The position numbers and the translations under genes are program-made. A DNA stretch of 64,000 bases from Eubacterium limosum (GTDB taxonomy: Bacteria; Bacillota; Clostridia; Eubacteriales; Eubacteriaceae), in NCBI RefSeq assembly GCF_000807675.2, contig NZ_CP019962.1, positions 4,313,157 through 4,377,156 of the forward strand, read 5' to 3'. The notes under the pieces are model-generated. The model saw only the letters and a program-made list of their open reading frames with translations. It searched no databases and had not been told where the DNA came from. Shown here in pieces: positions 6,778-14,464 of this stretch. Within the stretch, counting starts at the first letter, position 1; each line of letters begins with the position of its first letter.

Positions 6778-8554
6778 CAAACGCCTGACACATATGATGG
6801 GTAAGGCTAACCGCTATATTTTTTTAAATGTGTTCTTTAACTGGATCTGTCTTTTAGCAAACATGGCGATTGTTTTCACCATCGCCTGGCTTTTGCAGAA
6901 TATTTTAACAGACGGTATTGAAAGCATTAAAATATCCGGCTATCTGGTAATCATCTGTGTGTCTTTGATTGTACGGTCTGCCGCTACTCTTATGGCTTCA
7001 AAAATGTCTTACGCAGCTTCCTCCGGTGTAAAAAAAACATTGCGTGAAAAAATATATGAAAAACTTCTTCGCCTGGGCATAAGCTACAATGAAAAAATTT
7101 CTACAGCCGAAGTAGTTCAGGTTTCTGTGGAGGGTGTTGAACAACTGGATATTTATTTTGGCAAATATCTTCCGCAGCTTTTTTATAGTCTTCTCGCACC
7201 GTTAACCCTGTTTGCAGTTCTCTCGTTTGTTAATTTAAAAACCGCACTGATCCTTTTGATCTGTGTGCCGCTTATCCCTGTTTCAATTGTAGCTGTACAA
7301 AAAATCGCCAAAAGGCTTCTATCAAAATATTGGAGTACCTATACAGAACTAGGAGACAGCTTCCTTGAAAATCTTCAGGGGTTGACGACCCTTAAAATTT
7401 ATGAGGCGGATCATTATAAAAATGAAGAAATGAATGCTCAGTCCGAAAAATTCCGAAAAATAACCATGAAGGTCCTCACCATGCAATTAAACTCTGTAAC
7501 TGTCATGGATATTATCGCCTACGGGGGCGCTGCCGTTGGGATTATTCTGGCGGTCACAGAATTTATGAAAGGAAATATTTCCTTTGGCGGTACCTTTGCA
7601 CTGATTATGCTTTCAGCGGAATTCTTTATCCCATTGCGTCTGCTGGGCTCTTTTTTTCACATCGCAATGAATGGAATGGCCGCATCGGATAAAATTTTTC
7701 GTCTGCTTGACCTTGATGAGCCTGTCCACGCCGCGGGTAATATTGATCCAGAGGACGCGGATATTCATTTAAATCACATTGAGTTTTCTTATGATGTCGA
7801 GCGCCCTGTTCTGGAAGACGTCTCCCTAAGCATTCCAAAGGGAAAATTTGTATCCATCGTCGGAGAATCTGGCAGTGGAAAAAGTACCATCGCTTCGCTT
7901 ATTATGGGTGCCCATCGCAGTTACCGCGGCGATATCAGTATTGGAAAGCAAAATTTAAAATCCCTGTCTGAAGCCAGCATTATGGAAAATATCACCCTCG
8001 TAAGTCACAACAGTATGATTTTCAAGGGAACTGTTCGTGACAATCTTTTAATGGCCCAGCCAAATGCCAGTGACGAAGCGCTGTACTCTGTACTCAAACG
8101 GGTTTGTCTCTATGATTTTCTTATAGAACAGCAAGGGCTTGATACACAGATACTGGAGAATGGTTCAAACCTTTCCGGAGGCCAGTGCCAGCGTCTTTCC
8201 CTCGCACGGGCACTTCTTCACGACTCTGAAATCTACATTTTCGATGAAGCAACTTCTAACATAGATGTGGAGAGCGAAGAACAGATCATGGACGTCATCG
8301 AGGATCTGTCACATACCAAAACGGTTGTGCTGATCTCCCATCGACTGGCCAATGTGCGTTCCACCGATCAAATTTATGTTTTGTATAAAGGGCGTATCAT
8401 CGAATTCGGAACGCATACAGAGCTTTTGGAAAACAGCAGCTACTATGCAGATCTGTATTTTACCCAGACATCTCTTGAAAATTATGGAAAGGAGACTCCT
8501 GTCTATGCGCAGAAATCCCATCTCAATCATGATGCGGCTTATCGGGCTGGTTAA
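6770..8554 (+). CDS. CydDC-like ABC exporter, first half-transporter
   Basis: A 594-residue half-transporter: six-helix exporter membrane domain (about 1-310) and a nucleotide-binding domain. Walker A is GESGSGKST (from about residue 365), the signature is NLSGGQCQR, and Walker B ends in IYIFDEATSNID with the catalytic Glu present; the switch His is in LISHRLANVR. The two-gene arrangement and sequence style resemble CydD/CydC, which export thiols or heme needed for cytochrome assembly. Substrate here is unproven. It overlaps YbaN by 8 bp and its partner by 50 bp, so the two subunits are tightly coupled. Confidence 0.85.
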   Translation: MIDKRLTHMMGKANRYIFLNVFFNWICLLANMAIVFTIAWLLQNILTDGIESIKISGYLVIICVSLIVRSAATLMASKMSYAASSGVKKTLREKIYEKLLRLGISYNEKISTAEVVQVSVEGVEQLDIYFGKYLPQLFYSLLAPLTLFAVLSFVNLKTALILLICVPLIPVSIVAVQKIAKRLLSKYWSTYTELGDSFLENLQGLTTLKIYEADHYKNEEMNAQSEKFRKITMKVLTMQLNSVTVMDIIAYGGAAVGIILAVTEFMKGNISFGGTFALIMLSAEFFIPLRLLGSFFHIAMNGMAASDKIFRLLDLDEPVHAAGNIDPEDADIHLNHIEFSYDVERPVLEDVSLSIPKGKFVSIVGESGSGKSTIASLIMGAHRSYRGDISIGKQNLKSLSEASIMENITLVSHNSMIFKGTVRDNLLMAQPNASDEALYSVLKRVCLYDFLIEQQGLDTQILENGSNLSGGQCQRLSLARALLHDSEIYIFDEATSNIDVESEEQIMDVIEDLSHTKTVVLISHRLANVRSTDQIYVLYKGRIIEFGTHTELLENSSYYADLYFTQTSLENYGKETPVYAQKSHLNHDAAYRAG

Positions 8555-10157
8555 GCCGCTGATCCACATCATGCTGCTCACGATCCTTATGGGTGTTGCG
8601 GGCTATCTATGTGCAATTTTTATTACCATCCTGGGCAGCTATGGTATTCTTTCCATTCTGGATATCCAGAAAATAGATTTAAAGCTGCTTTTTATGGTCA
8701 TCCTTATCCTGGGGCTTTTGCGCGGCGTGCTTCATTATATTGAACAGGCCAGCGGCCACTATATCGCGTTTAAGCTTCTTGCTATTATCCGTGACAAAGT
8801 TTTTAAAGCCCTTCGCAAGCTTGCTCCTGCAAAACTGGAAGGCAGGGATAAAGGCAATCTGATTGCTGTCATTACTGGCGATATCGAGCTTCTGGAAGTA
8901 TTTTATGCGCACACCATCGCCCCCATTGCCATCGCTATTATCACCTCTTTAATCATGGTAATCTTCATTGGGCAGTTTCATCTGCTGCTCGGCCTTATTG
9001 CCGCCGTCGCCTATCTTTGTGTAGGGCTTCTCATTCCCGTAGCCGCCTCACGGCTGGGGGCAGATAAAGGAAGAAGCTATCGGAGACTTTTTGGCGAGCT
9101 CAACACCTATTTTCTGGACAGCCTGCGCGGTTTAAAGGAATGTATCCAATACCATTGCGGCCCCTCAAGGCTAAAAGAGATCACACGCCAGTCCGATGCT
9201 CTTGATATTCATCAAAAAGCCTTGAAAAATCAGGAAGGTTTATCGGCTGCTGTTACAAATACAGTTATCCTGTTTTTTGATCTCGCGATGCTTTTTTCCT
9301 CTATTATACTAATGCGTCAGGGGATTGTCGGCTTTGAAGGTATTTTAATTCCAACCGTTGCCTTATTCAGCTCCTTTGGTCCAACCGCAGCGCTCAGCAG
9401 CCTTTCAAACAATTTGCTTCAAACCTTTGCCGCCGGAGAGCGTGTGCTGGATATTCTAGACGAAAGTCCAGTTGTTAGTGAAGTGGAGAAGGGTGTGGAC
9501 ATTACCTTTGACAGAGCCTCATGTAAAAACCTCTCTTTCGCCTATGACGACGAAATAATCCTCGACAATATTACCATGGAACTCCCCGCCTCAAAGGTTA
9601 TTGGCATTCATGGAAAAAGTGGGTCTGGAAAGTCTACTTTTCTTAAACTGCTCATGCGCTTTTGGGACCGCCAGTCCGGCAGCCTTGAGCTTTCCAGTTA
9701 TGATATCCGCTCTGTTAATACCCGCAGTCTCCGTGAAAATGAAAGCTATGTCACTCAAAGCACCTACCTTTTTAATGATACTATCGGAGCAAATATCCGT
9801 GTTGCCCGTTTAAACGCCAGTGACGAAGAGGTGGCCGAAGCCGCAAAAAAAGCCGCTATCCATGATTTTATCACTCGGCTTCCTAAAGGGTACGATACTC
9901 CCGTAGGCGAACTTGGCGAATCCCTGTCGGGCGGCGAACGACAACGTATTGGGCTGGCCAGGGCCTTTTTACACCAGGCACCCTTTATTCTTCTCGATGA
10001 GCCTACCAGTAATCTGGACAGCCTGAATGAAGGGATTATTTTGAAATCCATCCGGGAGCATGCAGCTAACCATACCGTTGTGTTGGTTTCTCACCGGCGT
10101 TCCACCATGGGTATCACCGACCTGGATTATTCCATAGAAAACGGGAGGCTCTCCTAA
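8505..10157 (+). CDS. CydDC-like ABC exporter, second half-transporter
   Basis: I start this 550-residue subunit at the ATG at 8505 (MRRNPISIMMRLIGL), which has GGAG at good spacing; the same frame stays open back to 8352, but that part lies inside the upstream gene. Six membrane helices precede a complete NBD: Walker A GKSGSGKST (about residue 370), signature SLSGGERQR, Walker B FILLDEPTSNLD and switch His in LVSHRRSTMG. The DEPTSNLDSLNEG ending is typical of the CydC-like partner in Firmicute operons of this kind. It ends by a 1-bp overlap with the next gene. Confidence 0.85.
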   Translation: MRRNPISIMMRLIGLVKPLIHIMLLTILMGVAGYLCAIFITILGSYGILSILDIQKIDLKLLFMVILILGLLRGVLHYIEQASGHYIAFKLLAIIRDKVFKALRKLAPAKLEGRDKGNLIAVITGDIELLEVFYAHTIAPIAIAIITSLIMVIFIGQFHLLLGLIAAVAYLCVGLLIPVAASRLGADKGRSYRRLFGELNTYFLDSLRGLKECIQYHCGPSRLKEITRQSDALDIHQKALKNQEGLSAAVTNTVILFFDLAMLFSSIILMRQGIVGFEGILIPTVALFSSFGPTAALSSLSNNLLQTFAAGERVLDILDESPVVSEVEKGVDITFDRASCKNLSFAYDDEIILDNITMELPASKVIGIHGKSGSGKSTFLKLLMRFWDRQSGSLELSSYDIRSVNTRSLRENESYVTQSTYLFNDTIGANIRVARLNASDEEVAEAAKKAAIHDFITRLPKGYDTPVGELGESLSGGERQRIGLARAFLHQAPFILLDEPTSNLDSLNEGIILKSIREHAANHTVVLVSHRRSTMGITDLDYSIENGRLS

Positions 10158-10456
10158 TGGCATGTGTAAAATCTGAACAGCATATTATTGAAAAAATGAT
10201 CCGCCTCTACTGCTTAAAAAAGCACCGCCAAAAAAACCTGTGTCCCGATTGCCAGGCACTTCTGGATTATGCTCTGGGCCGCCTGGAGCGATGTCCTTTT
10301 CAGGATTCAAAATCATTCTGCAGCCATTGTCCGGTCCACTGCTACAAACCGGAAATGCGAAAACGCGTGCAGGAGGTAATGCGTTTTTCAGGCCCCCGGA
10401 TGCTTTTTCATCATCCTGTTTTGGTGGTTAAGCATATGATTGAAAGCAATCGCTGA
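10157..10456 (+). CDS. nitrous oxide-stimulated promoter (YgbA) family protein
   Basis: A 99-residue Cys-rich cytoplasmic protein. The pattern C-x2-C (NLCPDC), L-x-Y-A-x-x-R-L-x-x-CPF (YALGRLERCPF), then C-x2-C-P-x-H-C-Y (CSHCPVHCYKPEMR) and a C-terminal PRMLFHHPVL-type segment is that of the YgbA_NO family, whose E. coli member is induced by nitric oxide. The Cys set suggests an iron-sulfur or zinc site. Its start overlaps the stop of the ABC gene. Being the last gene of the metal operon, it hints at nitrosative or metal stress as the operon signal. Confidence 0.88.
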   Translation: MACVKSEQHIIEKMIRLYCLKKHRQKNLCPDCQALLDYALGRLERCPFQDSKSFCSHCPVHCYKPEMRKRVQEVMRFSGPRMLFHHPVLVVKHMIESNR

Positions 10457-10464
10457 TGACAAAC

Positions 10465-10500
10465 GGCCTTCTTTGAGGTAAAATAACCTCAAAGGAGGCC
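10465..10500 (+). promoter_or_regulatory. hairpin that sequesters the ribosome-binding site of the next gene
   Basis: Two 15-base arms (10465-10479 and 10486-10500) pair with a single mismatch across a six-base loop. The Shine-Dalgarno AAAGGAGG (10491-10498) of the gene at 10504 lies wholly in the 3' arm. The preceding stop codon ends only nine bases before the stem, so a terminating ribosome could open it. No T-run follows, so it is not a standard terminator. Confidence 0.75.
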
Positions 10501-10503
10501 GAC

Positions 10504-11037
10504 ATGAAATATTTTTACTTGCTCGTTAATGATCAAAATATTAAAAACTGGACCCTCGTCAATCAAGTTTCGATAAGAAAAAATGGGAAAACACATTGCT
10601 ATTTCCCGGATATTCTCTATCGTCATCCCTTTGACGAGGGGTCTTTATATCTCTCTGTCGATGATGCTCTGAGCACTGATGTTACCGCTGCGCTGGAAAC
10701 AGCTTTTAGAAAGCTTCCGCCCCATCGTATTGTTCTGCTGAGGATTAATGACAACCCTGAATGGCAAAAAACCTTTTCCCGCTGGAAGGCTATGTTTGAA
10801 AAAGATGAGGAGCCCTTTTTTACCCCAGAGGAATCTCTGCTGATGGAAAAAACAAAGTCCGCGCTTCGCCTGACTCAGACACAAAAAATTACTTTTACAA
10901 AAGCATGCGTTTCGAAAAAGCTCAGAGATTCAGCCTGCCTTTCTAATACTCTTCTCCCTTATACTGAGCTTAAAATTACCATCAAAAAAGAAAGGAGCTT
11001 CGCTTTTAATGCATTACTTAAAAACCTCTGGTGCTAA
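10504..11037 (+). CDS. uncharacterised protein linked to an SPL-like radical SAM enzyme
   Basis: I do not recognise this 177-residue soluble protein. It has a beta-rich N-terminal half (KYFYLLVNDQNIKNWTLVNQVSIRKNGKTHCYF), a central RIVLLRINDNPEW segment and a helical, Lys-rich C-terminal part with two Cys. No membrane segment or signal peptide is visible. It overlaps the start of the SPL-like gene by 29 bp, so the two are translationally coupled and may act together, for instance as a substrate-recognition partner. Its own translation start is buried in a hairpin. Confidence 0.7.
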   Translation: MKYFYLLVNDQNIKNWTLVNQVSIRKNGKTHCYFPDILYRHPFDEGSLYLSVDDALSTDVTAALETAFRKLPPHRIVLLRINDNPEWQKTFSRWKAMFEKDEEPFFTPEESLLMEKTKSALRLTQTQKITFTKACVSKKLRDSACLSNTLLPYTELKITIKKERSFAFNALLKNLWC

Positions 11038-12022
11038 GCCCTTTTCACACATTTACATTGAGAAGGGGGCAGCCCATCATCCAAACACACAGGCTATTTT
11101 ACAAAAAATCAATTACGACAGTCTTATTTATATTGATGACTACTCACAAATTTTCAACCGGCACCATCAGGATTTCATTGCACAGAAGCGTTCCCCAAAT
11201 CTTATTTTAGCCCGAAAAAAGCAGGATTTTTATTATGATGGTTCTCCCTACTGTGAAAACTTTGGACATGCACGCTTTTACTATACTGGTATTATCATGA
11301 ACTGCCTTTATGATTGCAGCTATTGTTACTTAAAAAGCATCTACCCCTCCGGGCACATAGTTATTTTTGTCAATAATGAGGATTTCATCACCTCTGTAGA
11401 ACAGGATTTATTATCCAGCTGTGAGCCCCTTTATCTGGCCATTTCCTATGACAGTGATTTGATGGCGCTTGATCCGCTTACCCACTTTCTGGGCCCATGG
11501 CTCGCATTAGCTAAAAGACATGCTAACCTGACGATCGAGGTGAAAACAAAAGCCGGGCGTTTTCCCATCTCAGACCCGCCTCAAAATGTCATTTTTGCCT
11601 GGTCGCTGCTCCCCGATCCGGTAATCCATCTTTACGAACGTCATACCCCTTCCCTTGCAACGCGGATGGCGGCAGTATCTCAGGCGCTTAGAGCCCATGC
11701 GACAGTTCGATTCTCCATTGAGCCCGTAATGCCTATCAACAACAGTGCGAGGATATACCGCGACTTTATCGACAGCCTGGGAAAACAGTTTGATTTAAAC
11801 CAGCTGCTGGATATTAACATCGGCGGTTTTCGAATCAGCGGTAAGCAGTTTAAGACCTTTTATAAAAAAGATCCGACCTGTCCGGTTTTTGCCTGGTCTT
11901 TAACCGAAAGCACCTGCGACGTCAGCTATGCAGATAGCAATGCTCTGATCAGGCAAATAGAGCGGGATTTGAAAAGCTTTGTAAAACCTGAAAAAATCAT
12001 TGTATACCAAACCGCCCCTTGA
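11009..12022 (+). CDS. SPL family radical SAM protein
   Basis: A 337-residue member of the spore photoproduct lyase family, the radical-SAM enzymes that reverse the thymine dimer of UV-irradiated spores. The cluster motif CLYDCSYC gives Cys99, Cys103 and Cys106. The segment SDLMALDPLTHFL aligns with the conserved SD-x-x-x-[IL]-[DE]-x-LTH stretch of SPL; at the place where B. subtilis SPL has its H-donating Cys141, this protein has Tyr. The end (residues about 280-335) holds the KTFYKKD and KIIVYQT motifs. Function as a true photoproduct lyase is therefore uncertain, more so if the host does not sporulate. It overlaps the upstream unknown gene. Confidence 0.8.
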   Translation: MHYLKTSGAKPFSHIYIEKGAAHHPNTQAILQKINYDSLIYIDDYSQIFNRHHQDFIAQKRSPNLILARKKQDFYYDGSPYCENFGHARFYYTGIIMNCLYDCSYCYLKSIYPSGHIVIFVNNEDFITSVEQDLLSSCEPLYLAISYDSDLMALDPLTHFLGPWLALAKRHANLTIEVKTKAGRFPISDPPQNVIFAWSLLPDPVIHLYERHTPSLATRMAAVSQALRAHATVRFSIEPVMPINNSARIYRDFIDSLGKQFDLNQLLDINIGGFRISGKQFKTFYKKDPTCPVFAWSLTESTCDVSYADSNALIRQIERDLKSFVKPEKIIVYQTAP

Positions 12023-12045
12023 CAAAGAGAAATATAAACTATAAT
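12019..12045 (+). promoter_or_regulatory. probable promoter of the parvulin gene
   Basis: TTGACA (12019-12024), overlapping the SPL-like stop codon, and TATAAT (12040-12045) with a short 15-bp spacer. Confidence 0.5.
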
Positions 12046-12084
12046 ATTTAATTTAATGACTATTAATAGAAGGAGATTTTCTAA

Positions 12085-12846
12085 ATGGAAAAACAAGTCG
12101 TAGCAGTGGTCGAAGGTAAAGAAATTTACAATACCGACCTGGAAGCTTTAATACAACAATTACCTCAGGAGCAGCAGGGCCAGTTCCGTACAAAGGAAGG
12201 GCGCAGAAAATTACTCGAGGAGCTTGTTGCTCAGGAACTTTTCTATCTGGAAGGGAAGAAAGATCACGAGGACGAATCTGAAGAGTATCTCGCTCTGGTT
12301 GAGGATGCAAAAGAAAAGCTGCTGAAATCGCATATGATTGCCAAATTCATGAAAAATGTAGAAGTCAGCGATGAAGAGGTTAAAAAGTTTTATGATGAAA
12401 ACCCCAAACAGTTCATCGCACCGGACAGCATCCGCGCCAGCCATATTTTACTGCCATCTGAACAGCAGGCCATTGATATTATTAAGGAAATCAAGGATGG
12501 AGGCAAAACCTTTGAAGAAGCCGCAAAAGCTTACTCTGTCTGCCCGTCAAGAGAACAGGGCGGCGATTTGAGTTATTTCTCAAAAGGAAAGATGGTACCA
12601 CAATTTGAAAATGCCGCCTTTGCTATGAAGGTTGGCGAAATGAGCGATGAACCTGTAAAAACAGACTTTGGCTGGCACATCATTAAGGTGACCGACAGCA
12701 AAACCTCTGAAACTATTCCTTACGATGTAGTAAAGGAGAGCGCCCGCCAGTATCTTCTTGGGCAAAAACAAAACCGCGCTTTCCTTGATCGTGTCGATGA
12801 ACTAAAAAAAGAATATGATGTCGATGTAAAAATCGGCTTATTCTAA
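12085..12846 (+). CDS. cytoplasmic parvulin-type peptidyl-prolyl isomerase
   Basis: A 253-residue protein with a SurA/PrsA-like N-terminal helical chaperone part (1-110) and a PpiC rotamase domain (about 115-210): ASHILL, the GGKTFEEAAKAYSVCPSREQGGDLSYFSKGKMVPQFENAAFAMKVGEMSDEPVKTDFGWHIIKV stretch is textbook parvulin. No signal peptide or lipobox is present, so unlike PrsA it should act in the cytoplasm, catalysing proline cis/trans isomerisation during folding. It has its own promoter and terminator, a single-gene unit, with AAGGAGA before the ATG. Confidence 0.93.
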   Translation: MEKQVVAVVEGKEIYNTDLEALIQQLPQEQQGQFRTKEGRRKLLEELVAQELFYLEGKKDHEDESEEYLALVEDAKEKLLKSHMIAKFMKNVEVSDEEVKKFYDENPKQFIAPDSIRASHILLPSEQQAIDIIKEIKDGGKTFEEAAKAYSVCPSREQGGDLSYFSKGKMVPQFENAAFAMKVGEMSDEPVKTDFGWHIIKVTDSKTSETIPYDVVKESARQYLLGQKQNRAFLDRVDELKKEYDVDVKIGLF

Positions 12847-12850
12847 TTTA

Positions 12851-12885
12851 AAGGCCTGGCTTTCTGCTCAGGCCTTTTCTTTTTC
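12851..12885 (+). terminator. terminator of the parvulin gene
   Basis: AAGGCCTG (12851-12858) pairs with CAGGCCTT (12869-12876), 10-nt loop, followed by TTCTTTTTC. It may serve the converging MATE gene as well. Confidence 0.85.
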
Positions 12886-12893
12886 AATCTTTT

Positions 12894-14216
12894 TTACTGT
12901 TCAATGGAAATTCTTTTTATCAAGAGTACACCTATTCCAAGCGAGATAAACTCTGTTAAGGGTACTGCCATCCAGATGCCTGTCACACCCCATAAAAGCG
13001 GCAGCACAGTGACTAAAAACAAATTGAAAACACAGCCTCTAAACAGACACAGGCCTAAAGAAATCCTCGGCCGTACAACTGCCTGAAAATAATTGATAAT
13101 GAACATGTTGGTTCCTGTAACAAAAAAACCAATAAAATAAATGCGTATGGCCGTTGCAGACAGCGCCAGTACTTCCGGTGAGGGGTTTAAAAAAATATAG
13201 GTAAACAGATCCGGCATCAAAAGCCCAAGAAGCGCCGGCAAAGCACAAACGGCTAGAGCTGTCCTCACCCCCAGAGCCCGCACTTCGTAGATACGGTCAA
13301 ACTTTCCAGCGCCATAATTGGTTGACAAAATTGGCTGAGCTGCCTGGCTGACACCATTACTTAAAGCGGTGACCACAAAGGCCGTATTTGTAATAACACC
13401 ATAAGCACTGACGCCAATCTCTCCCACATAGCGTAAAAGCTGATGGTTAAACGCGAAAATAACAATACCAGCTGAAATTTCAATCAGAAAGCTGGTAAAG
13501 CCATTGGCAAAAACAGCTTTGAAAAAAGATAATCTCAGCCCTCCAAAACAAAACCGCAGCCCGTTTTGCCTGGAAAAGAAATGCGAAATCAGGATACAAT
13601 CTGTTAATACAGATCCCATAACGCTGGCCAGTGCAGCGCCGGACATTCCCATCTGAAAGGGAAAAACCAGCAGTATATCAAAGATAATATTAAACACACC
13701 GCCCGCGATAACAGCCGCCATTGCACGCCTGGGCGCACCATCATTTCGGACAAAGGCCTGTAAAAACGATGAAAAGCTAAAGATCAGCGCGCCACCGGCA
13801 ATATAAGGAGCATACCCCATGATGTACGGCATGGTAACAGAGGTCCCGCCCAAGAAAAGCATGATTTCTTCTCCAAAAGCAAAGAAAACCGTTATATAAA
13901 TAAGCCCAGCCAGCAGATTAAGGATAAAGGCAGTGGTAAAGTACTGCTGTCCCCTTTTTTCTTCTCCCCGCCCCCTGCTGATGGACATCAGCACAGAGCC
14001 GCCTACACCAAACAGCAATCCAGTCCCAAAAACAAGGTTAAAGACAGGCAGAACAATATTTAAGGCAGCCATCGCTTCTGTGCCAATGCCTTTTCCAATA
14101 ATGATTGTATCTGCCAAAATATAAATAGAGGTTACCATCGTCCCACTGATCGCTGGAAGCAGATAGTGAAAGAATAGTTTTGGAACAGACTGTTTAACCA
14201 GTTGGTTTTTATCCAT
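12894..14216 (-). CDS. MATE family efflux transporter
   Basis: A 440-residue protein with about 12 membrane helices in two homologous six-helix halves. The family signs are the N-terminal FFHYLLPAISGTMVTSIYILADTIIIGKGIG, the LNIVLPVF stretch and the second-half repeat (TNTAFVVTALSNGVSQAAQPILSTNYGAG). It sits in the DinF/NorM-like branch common in Clostridia and would export drugs or metabolites by cation antiport. Substrate unknown. It converges on the parvulin gene and is followed upstream by the terminator of the GGDEF-EAL gene, so it is a separate unit. Confidence 0.92.
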   Translation of the reverse strand: MDKNQLVKQSVPKLFFHYLLPAISGTMVTSIYILADTIIIGKGIGTEAMAALNIVLPVFNLVFGTGLLFGVGGSVLMSISRGRGEEKRGQQYFTTAFILNLLAGLIYITVFFAFGEEIMLFLGGTSVTMPYIMGYAPYIAGGALIFSFSSFLQAFVRNDGAPRRAMAAVIAGGVFNIIFDILLVFPFQMGMSGAALASVMGSVLTDCILISHFFSRQNGLRFCFGGLRLSFFKAVFANGFTSFLIEISAGIVIFAFNHQLLRYVGEIGVSAYGVITNTAFVVTALSNGVSQAAQPILSTNYGAGKFDRIYEVRALGVRTALAVCALPALLGLLMPDLFTYIFLNPSPEVLALSATAIRIYFIGFFVTGTNMFIINYFQAVVRPRISLGLCLFRGCVFNLFLVTVLPLLWGVTGIWMAVPLTEFISLGIGVLLIKRISIEQ

Positions 14217-14332
14217 TTTATCCTCCCTTTGGGGCCATGTACCATAAATCAGCAGACCCGTTAGTTTTTATTAATCCTTCACGATTATAACATAAGCCTT
14301 TACGTTACGGAAAAATAATTTACTTTAACTGC

Positions 14333-14374
14333 AAAAAAGACCGCCAGTGCGGAAAGGCACCGGCGGTCTTTTTT
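14333..14374 (-). terminator. terminator after the GGDEF-EAL gene
   Basis: A long stem GACCGCC-GTGC / GGCAC-GGCGGTC flanked by A6 and T6 runs, so it can work in both directions. It lies downstream of the GGDEF-EAL stop and upstream of the MATE gene. Confidence 0.88.
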
Positions 14375-14464
14375 GTTGTCCGAGATTATCAAAGATAAGG
14401 GTTTGGTATGATATTGCATTACTTATATACCCCGATCAGCGGTATTCAAACATTTTATTCATCT

